Shown: one piece after another, positions 6,938 through 14,432 of the stretch | Position numbering within the stretch: position 1 is the first letter of the stretch | How the letters are laid out: the number at the start of each line of letters is the position of its first letter | NCBI GenBank assembly: GCA_902491215.1 | Contig: CABUGV010000056.1 | Location: 1 to 15,377, forward strand | Source: 43-108 sp001915545 | GTDB lineage: Bacteria; Bacteroidota; Bacteroidia; Bacteroidales; Bacteroidaceae | DNA length: 15,377 bases | Direction of reading: 5' to 3' | Program-made: the position numbers and the translations under genes | The notes under the pieces: generated by a model | Told to the model about the DNA's origin: nothing | Seen by the model: only the letters and a program-made list of their open reading frames with translations | Databases searched by the model: none

Positions 6938-8419
6938 TCATTTCCCCTTGCGAGGCATGATGATCTTCTTCACCTTTCCGTTCGAATACTTGACAATTGT
7001 TATCTGTCCTTCTCTCGGCGCAACAAGACGCTTACCGCTGACAGAATAGTATGTGCAGGCACCATTCTCTTCTTCATCAGCTATGCCATCAATACCAGTG
7101 GCCTCAAACTCAGCCTGAGCCTTGAGAGCCTCATCAACAAGCGCACTGATTTGAGCCGAAAGACCTTCGGAGTCTATCGTATAATCTTCCGTCAAAAGAA
7201 CATGTTCATACAAGCTGTCCACTTCGGCATCAATGCTGTCCAAGCAAGCCTTTATAGACTCAAGTTCATCGGTGTAATCAGCAGCCACATCCGGACATTC
7301 TGAATTAATCTTTCTTGAGGCAGAGCTGTATTCCCTATTCAAAGTTTTCAGGATCGTTGAAAGATCTGCATAGACAGCCTTGTTGATACGTGATTCTTCA
7401 GTCTCATATTCAAGATACTTGAAATTATTAGCAATAATGGAATCAACGAGTTCAGCACCGCGTGTTGCATATCCTTTGCTCTCATCCACACCGACATAAT
7501 CCATAAGTATAATTCCTGTAGGTCCGGCCTGATGCGTCTTCAGATAATCAAGTATGGCAGCATGAGTGTATGACGCATTCTCACGATATCCGTCGCTGGT
7601 AGAAATAGAGCCGTTGCAATAAGCCGAAGCGAAATTATAAGCCCAGACAATCTGCACAGGGCTTGTAGGAATATGCGTAGTTGTATAATCGAGCAATTTC
7701 TGTATTCCACCGATTTTCACATCGACAGCACCCTCCTCATGCGTATCTGAGAAATCCTGCATGTAGAGAGCACCGGTAGAATAAGCTCCCGTTCCTGCAC
7801 CAGTGATGACACCACGTGTCTGCTGATTCCAATCGATATAACCGCACCAGTTTGACATAAATCCTCCTACAGGCTTCGAAGCATACTTGTCGCGACTGAG
7901 TATAAGCATCTTTCCACGCATATCGCTAACCTTAAGATCTTTCCTGAAATCGACAAAGAAATCCTTCAGATCATCGCGCTGAAGCAGTTCCATAAGCATC
8001 GTTTCATAAGGAGTATCACCGTTGTCGCCACTGTCTTCGTGAAGCAGATGTATTACAACAAATTCCGAAGGATTTGCGATAAGCGAGTCGCGCAACTGGT
8101 AAAGAGCATCATCGAAACGCAGTTTTGTAGCCACAATTCCATGGTTGATATTAAGATATCCATCCTTTGTTGTACATGGACGCAAGTCAAACGCACGTAT
8201 GCCAATTTTCCACTGATCACCGAAACTGATGTCCTGAGTACGGGCAAACGTTTCGCCCAAGAAACCGTCAAATCCATTTCCAGTACCAGAATCATGTGTA
8301 CCAGGAATAGACACAGCCGCAACATAAGTTTCATCAGGCAGATGACTCATCCAATTGTCTGCAAAAGCACAGGTATTCAACCCCAACAAAGCCATCAAGG
8401 CAAAGTAAAATTTCTTCAT
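6938..8419 (-). CDS. Secreted phosphatidylinositol-specific phospholipase C-like protein
   Basis: The 493-residue protein has a signal peptide (MKKFYFALMALLGLNTCAFA, about 1-20) and a PI-PLC X-domain fold. SIPGTHDSG (37-45) carries the first catalytic His (42) and the following Asp. AFDLRPC (76-82) carries the conserved Asp/Arg pair, and INHGI (91-95) has the second catalytic His (93). VVIHLLHED (121-129) is the next conserved strand. Such enzymes cleave phosphatidylinositol or GPI head groups outside the cytoplasm. A helical region (about 345-430) is followed by a short terminal domain (YYSVSGKRLVAPREG ... GKVKKIIMPRKGK) of the kind found at the end of many exported Prevotella proteins. The start at 8419 is chosen over an upstream TTG at 8428 because it gives a standard signal peptide. 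It stands alone between a promoter and a bidirectional terminator. Confidence 0.85.
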   Translation of the reverse strand: MKKFYFALMALLGLNTCAFADNWMSHLPDETYVAAVSIPGTHDSGTGNGFDGFLGETFARTQDISFGDQWKIGIRAFDLRPCTTKDGYLNINHGIVATKLRFDDALYQLRDSLIANPSEFVVIHLLHEDSGDNGDTPYETMLMELLQRDDLKDFFVDFRKDLKVSDMRGKMLILSRDKYASKPVGGFMSNWCGYIDWNQQTRGVITGAGTGAYSTGALYMQDFSDTHEEGAVDVKIGGIQKLLDYTTTHIPTSPVQIVWAYNFASAYCNGSISTSDGYRENASYTHAAILDYLKTHQAGPTGIILMDYVGVDESKGYATRGAELVDSIIANNFKYLEYETEESRINKAVYADLSTILKTLNREYSSASRKINSECPDVAADYTDELESIKACLDSIDAEVDSLYEHVLLTEDYTIDSEGLSAQISALVDEALKAQAEFEATGIDGIADEEENGACTYYSVSGKRLVAPREGQITIVKYSNGKVKKIIMPRKGK

Positions 8420-8460
8420 ATTTTTCAAGTTTTAGATTTAACTATATGTTCGCATTATGA

Positions 8461-8489
8461 CAAAATTAGCAAAAAAGACTTTCATGCAA
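8461..8489 (-). promoter_or_regulatory. Bacteroidetes-type promoter of the phospholipase gene
   Basis: On the minus strand a TAATTTTG box (8468-8461) fits TAnnTTTG exactly. A TTG (8489-8487) lies 18 bp upstream as the -33 box. Transcription would start near 8454, giving a leader of about 35 nt. Confidence 0.6.
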
Positions 8490-8796
8490 TTTTTTTATCA
8501 TTATTAAACAATGAAAGAAAACAAACATCAGATATAAATATACCGACTTGTAAAACCTACATTCCATATATATCCTTTCAAAGCATAATAAAAATCCACC
8601 GGCCGACCGTCACGGGCGACCGATGGACAAAAGACGGGCACAACGGCCTCGACTTAGGGAAAAACATTCAGAATAATTTACAACACAGAGTTTTTCCCCA
8701 CAGAAGTATATATAAACAATTCACCCTTCTGTTCTTTTAAATTCATCTGCACAAATCACACACACTAATTGATTATACCTTACATTTCCAACAGAA
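8490..8796. other. Gene-free stretch between the phospholipase promoter and the VWA gene
   Basis: It holds the minus-strand terminator at 8587-8627 and otherwise AT-rich sequence. The long plus-strand open frame crossing it (8039-8740) runs antisense to the phospholipase signal and catalytic region and is not regarded as a gene. Confidence 0.5.
8587..8627 (-). terminator. Intrinsic terminator downstream of the VWA gene
   Basis: Read on the minus strand, TCCATCGG pairs with CCGGTGGA. A further inner stem (TCGCCCG with CGGTCGG, one mismatch) closes on a TGA loop, giving about 15 nearly continuous pairs (8627-8595). TTTTTATT follows (8594-8587). It is about 170 bp beyond the VWA stop codon, so that transcript has a long 3' tail. 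Confidence 0.7.
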
Positions 8797-9420
8797 CTAT
8801 TCTTCTTTGAAAAAATCACCGTCTACCTCAGAAATACCTTTAGACAAACGGTCAAACCAACGTGCTCTTGCACGTCTTTCTTTGCAGAACATATCGCTTG
8901 TTCCGGCGTGTGTAGACTGAAAATCCATGACATTTGTGACTGAAATTGCAGAAGCTACTTTTTCAACATCCTGGTTGGCTCCAATGTAAGTGATCACCCA
9001 CCCTTTTGCCCTCAGCTCCTCCACAAGGGCCTTTATCGCTGTTCCAGAGTACTCTACAGAGGCATTTTCATATCCATCAGTAATGACTGTAACAAGCACC
9101 TTGTCGTTATCAGCCACATAGCCACGAAGTTCATTCAAAGCCCGGCCCATTGCGTCATAAAGAGGTGTACCGCAATCAGGACGATAATCATAGTCACCAA
9201 TCTCATTCACACTGTCAGCCGACTGACGATCCCAGATAGTCTTAACTGATTTACTGTTGAATGTGACAAGAGATACAAGGTGTTCCTGATCCTCATATTG
9301 CTCTTGTGCGCTCTTGATTGTCTGTACAGTTTCATTCACCCCTGTTACGGCCAGATTCTTTATTGAATACATAGAGCCGCTTTCGTCCAAAATAATAAGA
9401 TTAAAAATTCTTGTTTTCAT
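8797..9420 (-). CDS. von Willebrand factor A domain protein
   Basis: The 207-residue protein is essentially a single VWA domain. The metal-ion-dependent adhesion site is complete: DESGS (12-16) supplies Asp, Ser and Ser, GTPLYDAMG (84-92) supplies Thr 85, and ITDGYENAS (113-121) supplies Asp 115. No signal peptide is present, so it is cytoplasmic. Such stand-alone VWA proteins typically bind partner proteins through Mg2+, often together with AAA+ ATPases or in tellurite/stress-response loci. Its partner is not obvious here, because the upstream minus-strand sequence (9460-9662) holds only two very small frames. A weak GGAAA lies before the ATG. The C-terminal tail (RRARARWFDRLSKGI...) is basic and may be a binding segment. 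Confidence 0.85.
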   Translation of the reverse strand: MKTRIFNLIILDESGSMYSIKNLAVTGVNETVQTIKSAQEQYEDQEHLVSLVTFNSKSVKTIWDRQSADSVNEIGDYDYRPDCGTPLYDAMGRALNELRGYVADNDKVLVTVITDGYENASVEYSGTAIKALVEELRAKGWVITYIGANQDVEKVASAISVTNVMDFQSTHAGTSDMFCKERRARARWFDRLSKGISEVDGDFFKEE

Positions 9421-9459
9421 TGTTTCCTATTATTAGAATTAAAGAATATGTATATAAAA

Positions 9460-9540
9460 TCACATGTATGCAGAATATGCAATCTTGCGCTTAAGTTCTT
9501 CCACGCCTGCAACACCTTTCAAGTCATTTCCTGTCACCAT
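9460..9540 (-). pseudogene. Tiny frame with AAA+-like sequence, possibly a gene remnant
   Basis: This 26-residue frame reads MVTGNDLKGVAGVEELKRKI and a short tail. The VAGVEELKRKI part looks like the start of an AAA+ ATPase domain, where a D/xVAGxEELK segment precedes the nucleotide-binding core, but the frame stops before any Walker motif. Its ATG overlaps the stop of the preceding frame (ATGGTGA). It is either the second half of a frameshifted fragment or a chance likeness. Confidence 0.25.
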
Positions 9541-9662
9541 ATGTGTACGTATGAATCAGAAAACTTAACTTCAGAACATTTAGATACAGCATCACTATCT
9601 GCGACTGGCGGTATTCTACTCATGCGCCACAACCATCCTTTTTCTGCTGTCGTAGATTTCAT
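9534..9662 (-). CDS. Small open frame with a strong Shine-Dalgarno, upstream of the VWA gene
   Basis: This 42-residue frame begins MKSTTAEKGWLWRMSRIPP and ends SDSYVHIW. It has an unusually good ribosome-binding site for this phylum (GAAAGGAGGAAAAG directly before the ATG). The family is not recognised. The next frame (9540-9460) overlaps its stop and lies in another phase; removing one base near 9537-9540 would join them into a protein of about 65 residues. It could be a real small protein, a leader peptide, or the front end of a broken gene whose partner is the VWA protein. Confidence 0.3.
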   Translation of the reverse strand: MKSTTAEKGWLWRMSRIPPVADSDAVSKCSEVKFSDSYVHIW

Positions 9663-9751
9663 CTTTTCCTCCTTTCTTGCGTCATTTGTTTCTTTATGAT
9701 AAAAGAGAAGGAAAAGTCACCATTTCCTATCAGTAAAATGTTGTTTATTTA

Positions 9752-9797
9752 CAAAAAAATTCCTGTGATCGTGTTTTATTTCACGCCACAGGAATTT
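9752..9797 (-). terminator. Strong terminator closing the long leftward gene run
   Basis: On the minus strand AAATTCCTGTG (9797-9787) pairs perfectly with CACAGGAATTT (9767-9757). An inner CGTG/CACG pairing sits within the loop, and TTTTTGT follows. It lies 29 bp after the phosphatase stop codon. Confidence 0.85.
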
Positions 9798-9825
9798 CAT
9801 ATTATTCATAATTCGCTATACATCA

Positions 9826-10752
9826 TCACTTTCCGGAAGTGTCAAAATTTCTATTCACGTCAAAAAGATGTTTTTTCCTTTTCCTAAAGATTGTTTCATA
9901 ATCGAATGGCAAACCAAGTCTGCTTATATCTTCAGCCGTGAGGGCACGCATGACAGAATTAAGACGTGTAGCAATATCGTCGCACCTGAAAAATCCATTT
10001 CTGCGGTGTCCACGCATCTCAGGAACTTCGTCAAAAGGAACCGAAGGATGAAACACATAATATAATGCAATTGCAATGTCTGTTCGATGAAGTCCCATAG
10101 CACATGCAAGATAGAAACCTCCATTATCCAGCAACTCAAAGAATTCAGGCAGGGCTGAGATTATATCGCGAACATCTGTACCATTCTTATCCACCGGCAT
10201 ATGGAAATACCCAAGCCCGGCATTACGGACACTGTTGTCAAAACGGTCTGTGTGATCGTACGTACGTAGGTCGATTACGACATCAACGCCAAGCGACTTT
10301 ATCTTCTGCAACATCCACACGCTACTACGTCCTGACAATGTACGTCCCCGTACCCCATTTCCGTAAACAGGTGCCAAATCTGAAATAGGAAGTTGTTTGA
10401 GCGCTTCATAAAGAACATTTTCTTTGACTACAGGCAAAACGCCTGTTGCAGTTTCCGAAATATTCGGAAGCTTGTTCTGATTATTCTTGCCTATATGCCA
10501 ACCGTTGCACCACGCACACTTATACACAGAATAGTGAGCGCCATACTCACGGCACATTAAATCTGCAGCACTAAGCGCATCATGCATGGACAGATATGTC
10601 ACCTTTGGCATACCAGTTCGGCGTGATACATGACTGTAGATGCTGAATATTCCAAACGCATTGCGTGTAACGAAAATGTTGCGGAAAGCGTTTGGTCGTG
10701 TCAACTGATTGAAGACTGCCAATATAAGATTCTTTATGTCCATAAACAACAT
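9826..10752 (-). CDS. CX5R (protein-tyrosine-phosphatase-type) phosphatase with Cys-rich N-terminus
   Basis: The C-terminal half holds the phosphatase P-loop CAMGLHR (217-223), the Cys-X5-Arg signature of cysteine-based phosphatases, preceded by a hydrophobic strand (GGFYLA). Upstream are the usual strand VDVVIDLR (156-163) and a loop PVDKNGTD (186-193) that could supply the general acid. The residue before the catalytic Cys is Ala instead of the common His. The N-terminal part has a possible metal site: Cys 67, then CAWCNGWH (79-86). The most likely substrate is phosphotyrosine or another phospho-group in the cytoplasm; no signal peptide is seen. Its ATG overlaps the stop of the preceding gene (TAATG), which implies translational coupling. 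A second Met at residue 4 is an alternative start. It is the last gene before the terminator at 9797. Confidence 0.75.
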   Translation of the reverse strand: MLFMDIKNLILAVFNQLTRPNAFRNIFVTRNAFGIFSIYSHVSRRTGMPKVTYLSMHDALSAADLMCREYGAHYSVYKCAWCNGWHIGKNNQNKLPNISETATGVLPVVKENVLYEALKQLPISDLAPVYGNGVRGRTLSGRSSVWMLQKIKSLGVDVVIDLRTYDHTDRFDNSVRNAGLGYFHMPVDKNGTDVRDIISALPEFFELLDNGGFYLACAMGLHRTDIAIALYYVFHPSVPFDEVPEMRGHRRNGFFRCDDIATRLNSVMRALTAEDISRLGLPFDYETIFRKRKKHLFDVNRNFDTSGK

Positions 10753-11303
10753 TAGAGATAATAGAAATTACGGTAGTTGAATTCCGTAAGCTGACTATGA
10801 ACATTATCGGCTTTAAGCATTTGTTGCGGGATATCGCAAAGTGGGATTTTCTGATCAAACATTCCTCGTAAATTGTCAGCCAGACGGTCATTTTCCAAAG
10901 ATAGCTCTTCAGGAGAAGTCTTTATTCCGTACATTCGGGCTTCGTCCATCTCCGTGATAATCATACCGGAAAACAAGCCATGCAAACCCTCCTTACGTGC
11001 GAAAAGGTCAGCATTACACCATATACCGACAAGACGTCCAAGATGATGATGCAGATAATAGGCATGGCTGTGTCCGATAATAATTCTGTCAAAACAGTCC
11101 TCTGTGTCGTCCATACGTGAAAACAGCCCTTGATCCGACCCATGCCCCAGCATCATTATCAATTCATCGGAAGATGTATGATTAAGAATATGCCTGACTT
11201 CTGCATTGCTGGCAGACTTGCCAATATGCCTCACACCGTCCAAACCTGAGTAAAGTTTGGACAGCATGGCGGTTGTCCTATCTTCGGGATGAATTACAAG
11301 CAT
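10752..11303 (-). CDS. Uncharacterised protein with caspase/CHAT-like His-Gly and Cys motifs
   Basis: The 183-residue protein has LIMMLGHGSDQGLF (48-61) and LVGIWCNADLF (91-101). A hydrophobic strand ending in HG, followed about 40 residues later by a second strand ending in a Cys, is the layout of clan CD cysteine peptidases (caspase, CHAT, gingipain). The candidate dyad is His 54 and Cys 96. GLHGLFSGMIITEMDEA (106-122) after the Cys resembles the helix found there in that fold. It is small, with no signal peptide and no added domain. The start is 8 bp after the stop of the PBP-like gene, and its stop overlaps the phosphatase start, so both neighbours are co-transcribed and the phosphatase is likely co-translated. 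Protease activity is inferred only from motif layout. Confidence 0.55.
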   Translation of the reverse strand: MLVIHPEDRTTAMLSKLYSGLDGVRHIGKSASNAEVRHILNHTSSDELIMMLGHGSDQGLFSRMDDTEDCFDRIIIGHSHAYYLHHHLGRLVGIWCNADLFARKEGLHGLFSGMIITEMDEARMYGIKTSPEELSLENDRLADNLRGMFDQKIPLCDIPQQMLKADNVHSQLTEFNYRNFYYL

Positions 11304-11311
11304 ATCTTTTA

Positions 11312-12607
11312 CTATTTACTTAACCAATTTACCAAATGTTCGATAGTATCCGACAACAGGCATGGATCAACTATCTGCCCTGGCAACTGGCCGATGAACA
11401 AACCTACAGCATAACGGGGATTGTCAGAAGGGAAACAACCGGCGAATGACAATTCTGAAGATTTATCGTCAGTGGAAACATATGCACCGTATAGACCTGC
11501 GATACCTACATCTACAGACTTGTCAAATGTTTCATTCGCCTTGGAAGCAACAAGAGAAAAGCCATCAAGTACTTTTTTAACATTATCCAAGGCCTGCACT
11601 GTCATGTTCGAAAACGGTTCTACACAAAGTGAATCACCTTCGAGAGACGGGTATAAAATCTTATCCTTACAATAGAATGAATTTACTATAGAAGCAAATT
11701 CCATGGCATTAGTTTCTTTCTTACCGTTGACAATCTCTTTCCAAATCTCAGGCGCATCAGTTCCACGAGCAGCAAGAACAGCACTGTAAACAGCAATATC
11801 GGATCTAAAAGCCAGAGCTTGTCCAAAAGTCAAAACACCATACCCTCCGTCATGCCAACCGGGATCACGAATTTCAAGACCATCACCAGCGTCATAAATG
11901 CCGTTGCCTGTATCGATACTGTCATCAAGCGACACACCGACATCAGCCAGAAGAGATGCAGCAAACACTGGTCTGAAAATAGATGCCGTACAAGAAAGTT
12001 TAAGTAGCTTTGCATCTTCAAATCCGTCGTTAGAACGACCCAATGCCACCCATGCCTTCAAATGGCCTGTTTGAGCATCAATGACGGCAATCTGTCCATA
12101 GTTTCCGTTTAGACGCAGCATGCAGTCAAGCAACAAGCTTCGGCACGTATCAGAAACAATACTGTCAACAGTAGTGCAATGGGCAAGATTACCGACAAGT
12201 CTCGGATTATCATTCCAAAAGCCCAAAGTGCTGTTGTTAGTTCCGGCAACACCTATTATTCCACTTTGAAGACCATCTTCAGCATAAAAATAGTATAAGC
12301 ACAAACTGTCATCAAGCTGCAGACTTCTGGAATAACAAATAAAATCCAAATCTATTGCTGTCACATTCTCATGGCGTTCCAAGTCGTATATTCCCTTTTT
12401 CCCATCCTTAGTGACAATGGCATAACGACGCTGTTCGCATGTATCGATATACTCGCATTCATCTAAAGGAATCTGCACAGGCTTCTCACTGAATAAGTCG
12501 TCTGCATCGACAGTATCTGCAACTATCACATTTTGAGCATTCGCCACAAATGAAGAGAGAAACATCGAAAAAGCAAATGCCACCTTATATAAAAACTCTA
12601 TGCGCAT
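11312..12607 (-). CDS. Exported penicillin-binding-protein-like protein with degenerate active site
   Basis: After a signal peptide (MRIEFLYKVAFAFSMFLSSFVANAQ) comes a region of about 130 residues of unknown fold, then a transpeptidase-like domain (about 168-431). Recognisable landmarks are GQIAVIDAQTGHLKAWVALG (171-190), the active-site region with VFAASLLADVGV behind it, FGQALAFRSDIAVY (261-274) and SFAGCFPSDNPRYAVGLFI (387-405). All three catalytic motifs are altered: SxxK reads SIFR (209-212), SxN reads RSD (268-270), and KTG in AGKTGTA reads LYG in AGLYGAY (370-376). It is therefore probably a non-catalytic member that binds peptidoglycan, beta-lactam-like ligands or partner proteins in the periplasm. 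The start at 12607 is chosen because it leads the signal peptide, although the frame is open to 12697, inside the preceding gene. Confidence 0.7.
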   Translation of the reverse strand: MRIEFLYKVAFAFSMFLSSFVANAQNVIVADTVDADDLFSEKPVQIPLDECEYIDTCEQRRYAIVTKDGKKGIYDLERHENVTAIDLDFICYSRSLQLDDSLCLYYFYAEDGLQSGIIGVAGTNNSTLGFWNDNPRLVGNLAHCTTVDSIVSDTCRSLLLDCMLRLNGNYGQIAVIDAQTGHLKAWVALGRSNDGFEDAKLLKLSCTASIFRPVFAASLLADVGVSLDDSIDTGNGIYDAGDGLEIRDPGWHDGGYGVLTFGQALAFRSDIAVYSAVLAARGTDAPEIWKEIVNGKKETNAMEFASIVNSFYCKDKILYPSLEGDSLCVEPFSNMTVQALDNVKKVLDGFSLVASKANETFDKSVDVGIAGLYGAYVSTDDKSSELSFAGCFPSDNPRYAVGLFIGQLPGQIVDPCLLSDTIEHLVNWLSK

Positions 12608-12656
12608 AATGAAAATCAAAGTTTTAAATTCGGAAACAAAATATACTGCCAATTTA

Positions 12657-13103
12657 TCAAGATTGAACAATTTCATATTCCACTCCAAACCAATCATCTA
12701 AAGTGCGGTTCACTCTTGCATCTATCTCTGGTGTTATCTTGTCCTTAATTTTTCTATATACATAGATTACTGCTGCGCCTTCATCCAAAACGCCCAGCAA
12801 CTTGTAGACAGCACTAGGAATAAGGCTGATAGGAGAAATGGTATAAAATATAGCAGCATAAATCAATGCTCTGTCAAGGGTTGAAGTCTGCTCGTCGGTC
12901 ATGACATAATAGAATTGGAGCAACGGTTTAGCGGCTATTCTGCCAACCTTGAGTGAATACGGCTTCAGTTTATCGCGCAAAGCCTCGGCCTTTTCACGCC
13001 AATCAACGTCCTTAACACGTTCCAACAAAGAACGAATATCCTTGCCCATTATACAATAGGCCAAAATCATGATGCATACAACTGTCAACATAAACAAATA
13101 CAT
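12657..13103 (-). CDS. YkvA-type (DUF1232) membrane protein
   Basis: The 148-residue protein has an N-terminal membrane segment (MYLFMLTVVCIMILAYCIM). A charged helical region follows (about 21-65), then a DUF1232 domain (about 76-115). There the family pattern SPxDLIPDxxxxxGxxDD appears as SPISLIPSAVYKLLGVLDE, so both conserved Asp positions after LIP and in the first DD place are partly changed. The biochemical role of this family is unknown; members are small helical membrane proteins. A C-terminal cytoplasmic helix (KITPEIDARVNRTLDDWF) follows. It lies 99 bp after the lipoprotein gene and 49 bp before the PBP-like gene. Confidence 0.8.
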   Translation of the reverse strand: MYLFMLTVVCIMILAYCIMGKDIRSLLERVKDVDWREKAEALRDKLKPYSLKVGRIAAKPLLQFYYVMTDEQTSTLDRALIYAAIFYTISPISLIPSAVYKLLGVLDEGAAVIYVYRKIKDKITPEIDARVNRTLDDWFGVEYEIVQS

Positions 13104-13129
13104 TTAAATGGTTATTTACTGTAAAGATG

Positions 13130-13137
13130 CAAAAATA
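13130..13137 (-). promoter_or_regulatory. Possible internal promoter (-7 box) before the YkvA gene
   Basis: The minus strand reads TATTTTTG here, a full TAnnTTTG match, 27 bp before the ATG. No good -33 TTG lies 19-21 bp upstream, so the promoter is uncertain. A GTAAAG-type half-site (ACTGTAAAG, 13118-13126) lies just beside it. Confidence 0.35.
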
Positions 13138-13202
13138 TGCAACTTCTATCACCAATACACTTTTAGACAAAACGAAACGACAACACCAAACTATGTCAAA
13201 AA

Positions 13203-14384
13203 TCATTCAGAACCATCTTCTCCACTTTCGCCATCTACGAATCGTCCCGGCAAACATTCTGCCATTTCAGTAAGAGCCTCATTGCCGAACAGCGCCTGCC
13301 CTATACGGTTTATGTTTGTTCGTCCTCCGATAAAAGCTGCACAATTCATTGCAAAAACATCATCAGGATGTGATTCGATTCTTTTAAGGCACGTCAAATA
13401 ACACTTCTTGCGTATGTCATTATAGAAACCGTTAGGAATGGAAGAATCTCTGGAAATGCCACAATACTGAATCTGAAACAGGCAACGCCAAACCAACCAG
13501 ATATCATTCAAACAAGGATTGTATTTTCCCGAATCAATCAATCGTCCAGCTACAGCAATAATCCATTCATCGTCCATCTCAGCTTCCTTGCTGTCAATCC
13601 AATTCAAGAACAAAGAACACTGTTCATCGAATGTAGAACATTCATTCAAAGCACCGAGCATATACCTCAACCTGTTCAAGGAATCAGTATGCTGATAGGT
13701 TTCCAACTGAGCCTTTGTAGCATTGCGAAGTTCATTGCCTAAGTCGGTCAAAGAATCGACAAAATCTTCCTGACGGCTATAATACTTGTATGCACGCTTC
13801 TCAATAATACCGGACAGTCTAAGCAAAAGGTCCATTGAATTATCATTTTCGCACCATTCTTCATAAGGTTTGCTCATCAGCAACATCAAACTATCCTTAT
13901 AATTATTTGCAGCGACACGCAACTTCTTGTCGCTAATGCAGTTTTCGCTGATTTTACGTGTACCTTCAATCACATCGGCACTTTCTACCAATTCTGAACC
14001 GGTACTGGATCTGAGCCACAAATCGAAATTGCTCCATATATCGAAAGTAAACCTGCATGAATTGTAGAAATCCTGAGCATCGGCCAAAAACGGCTGTTTA
14101 CTGCCAGCATATTGAGGCAACTGAACAGCAAAAGCTGTATCAGACAAAACAAGTCCGTTATTGATACAATCAAGCCTACTTCCTTCAAGCGCTTTTGACA
14201 AATCGTATTCACTACCTTCTTTTTCAGCCTTGCTGTAAGCCTCGTATATATTCACAACCTCAGACAAATCGACAGCATCCTGATTTTCAAAACTATCAGC
14301 AAATTTGTCTCCAACCGGTTTTGCACAGCTCACAACCAATGACAAACAAGCAAGCACCAAACATTTAACAAGTGTCTTATTCAT
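13203..14384 (-). CDS. Lipoprotein of unknown function
   Basis: The 393-residue protein begins with a lipoprotein signal peptide (MNKTLVKCLVLACLSLVVSC), so Cys 20 would be lipid-modified. The frame is open up to a TTG at 14432 with ATGs at 14411 and 14384; 14384 is chosen because it gives a compact signal peptide. The mature part is helical and rich in Asp, Ser, Leu and Cys, with Cys residues spread through the sequence (for example CLNDIWLVWRCLFQIQYC). No catalytic motif or known domain was recognised. The C-terminus is acidic (VDGESGEDGSE). Its position between a short cytoplasmic protein and a membrane protein suggests an envelope role in the same operon. Confidence 0.65.
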   Translation of the reverse strand: MNKTLVKCLVLACLSLVVSCAKPVGDKFADSFENQDAVDLSEVVNIYEAYSKAEKEGSEYDLSKALEGSRLDCINNGLVLSDTAFAVQLPQYAGSKQPFLADAQDFYNSCRFTFDIWSNFDLWLRSSTGSELVESADVIEGTRKISENCISDKKLRVAANNYKDSLMLLMSKPYEEWCENDNSMDLLLRLSGIIEKRAYKYYSRQEDFVDSLTDLGNELRNATKAQLETYQHTDSLNRLRYMLGALNECSTFDEQCSLFLNWIDSKEAEMDDEWIIAVAGRLIDSGKYNPCLNDIWLVWRCLFQIQYCGISRDSSIPNGFYNDIRKKCYLTCLKRIESHPDDVFAMNCAAFIGGRTNINRIGQALFGNEALTEMAECLPGRFVDGESGEDGSE

Positions 14385-14432
14385 ATCGGAAATATATTCA
14401 ATAAAATTCATTACTATAAACTTGTGCGACAA

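Noticed and set aside
8039..8740. Plus-strand open frame of 233 codons
   Set aside because: It lies antisense to the N-terminal and catalytic part of the phospholipase gene and crosses its promoter; the peptide has no recognisable domain, and the opposite strand carries clear motifs.
9448..9699. Plus-strand frame of 83 codons
   Set aside because: It has no domain, no promoter and no ribosome-binding site; the minus strand of the same stretch has a frame with a strong Shine-Dalgarno.
11238..11262. Inverted repeat GTCCAAAC ... GTTTGGAC
   Set aside because: It is inside the coding sequence of the protease-like protein near its start; no T-run and no second copy, so no function is claimed.
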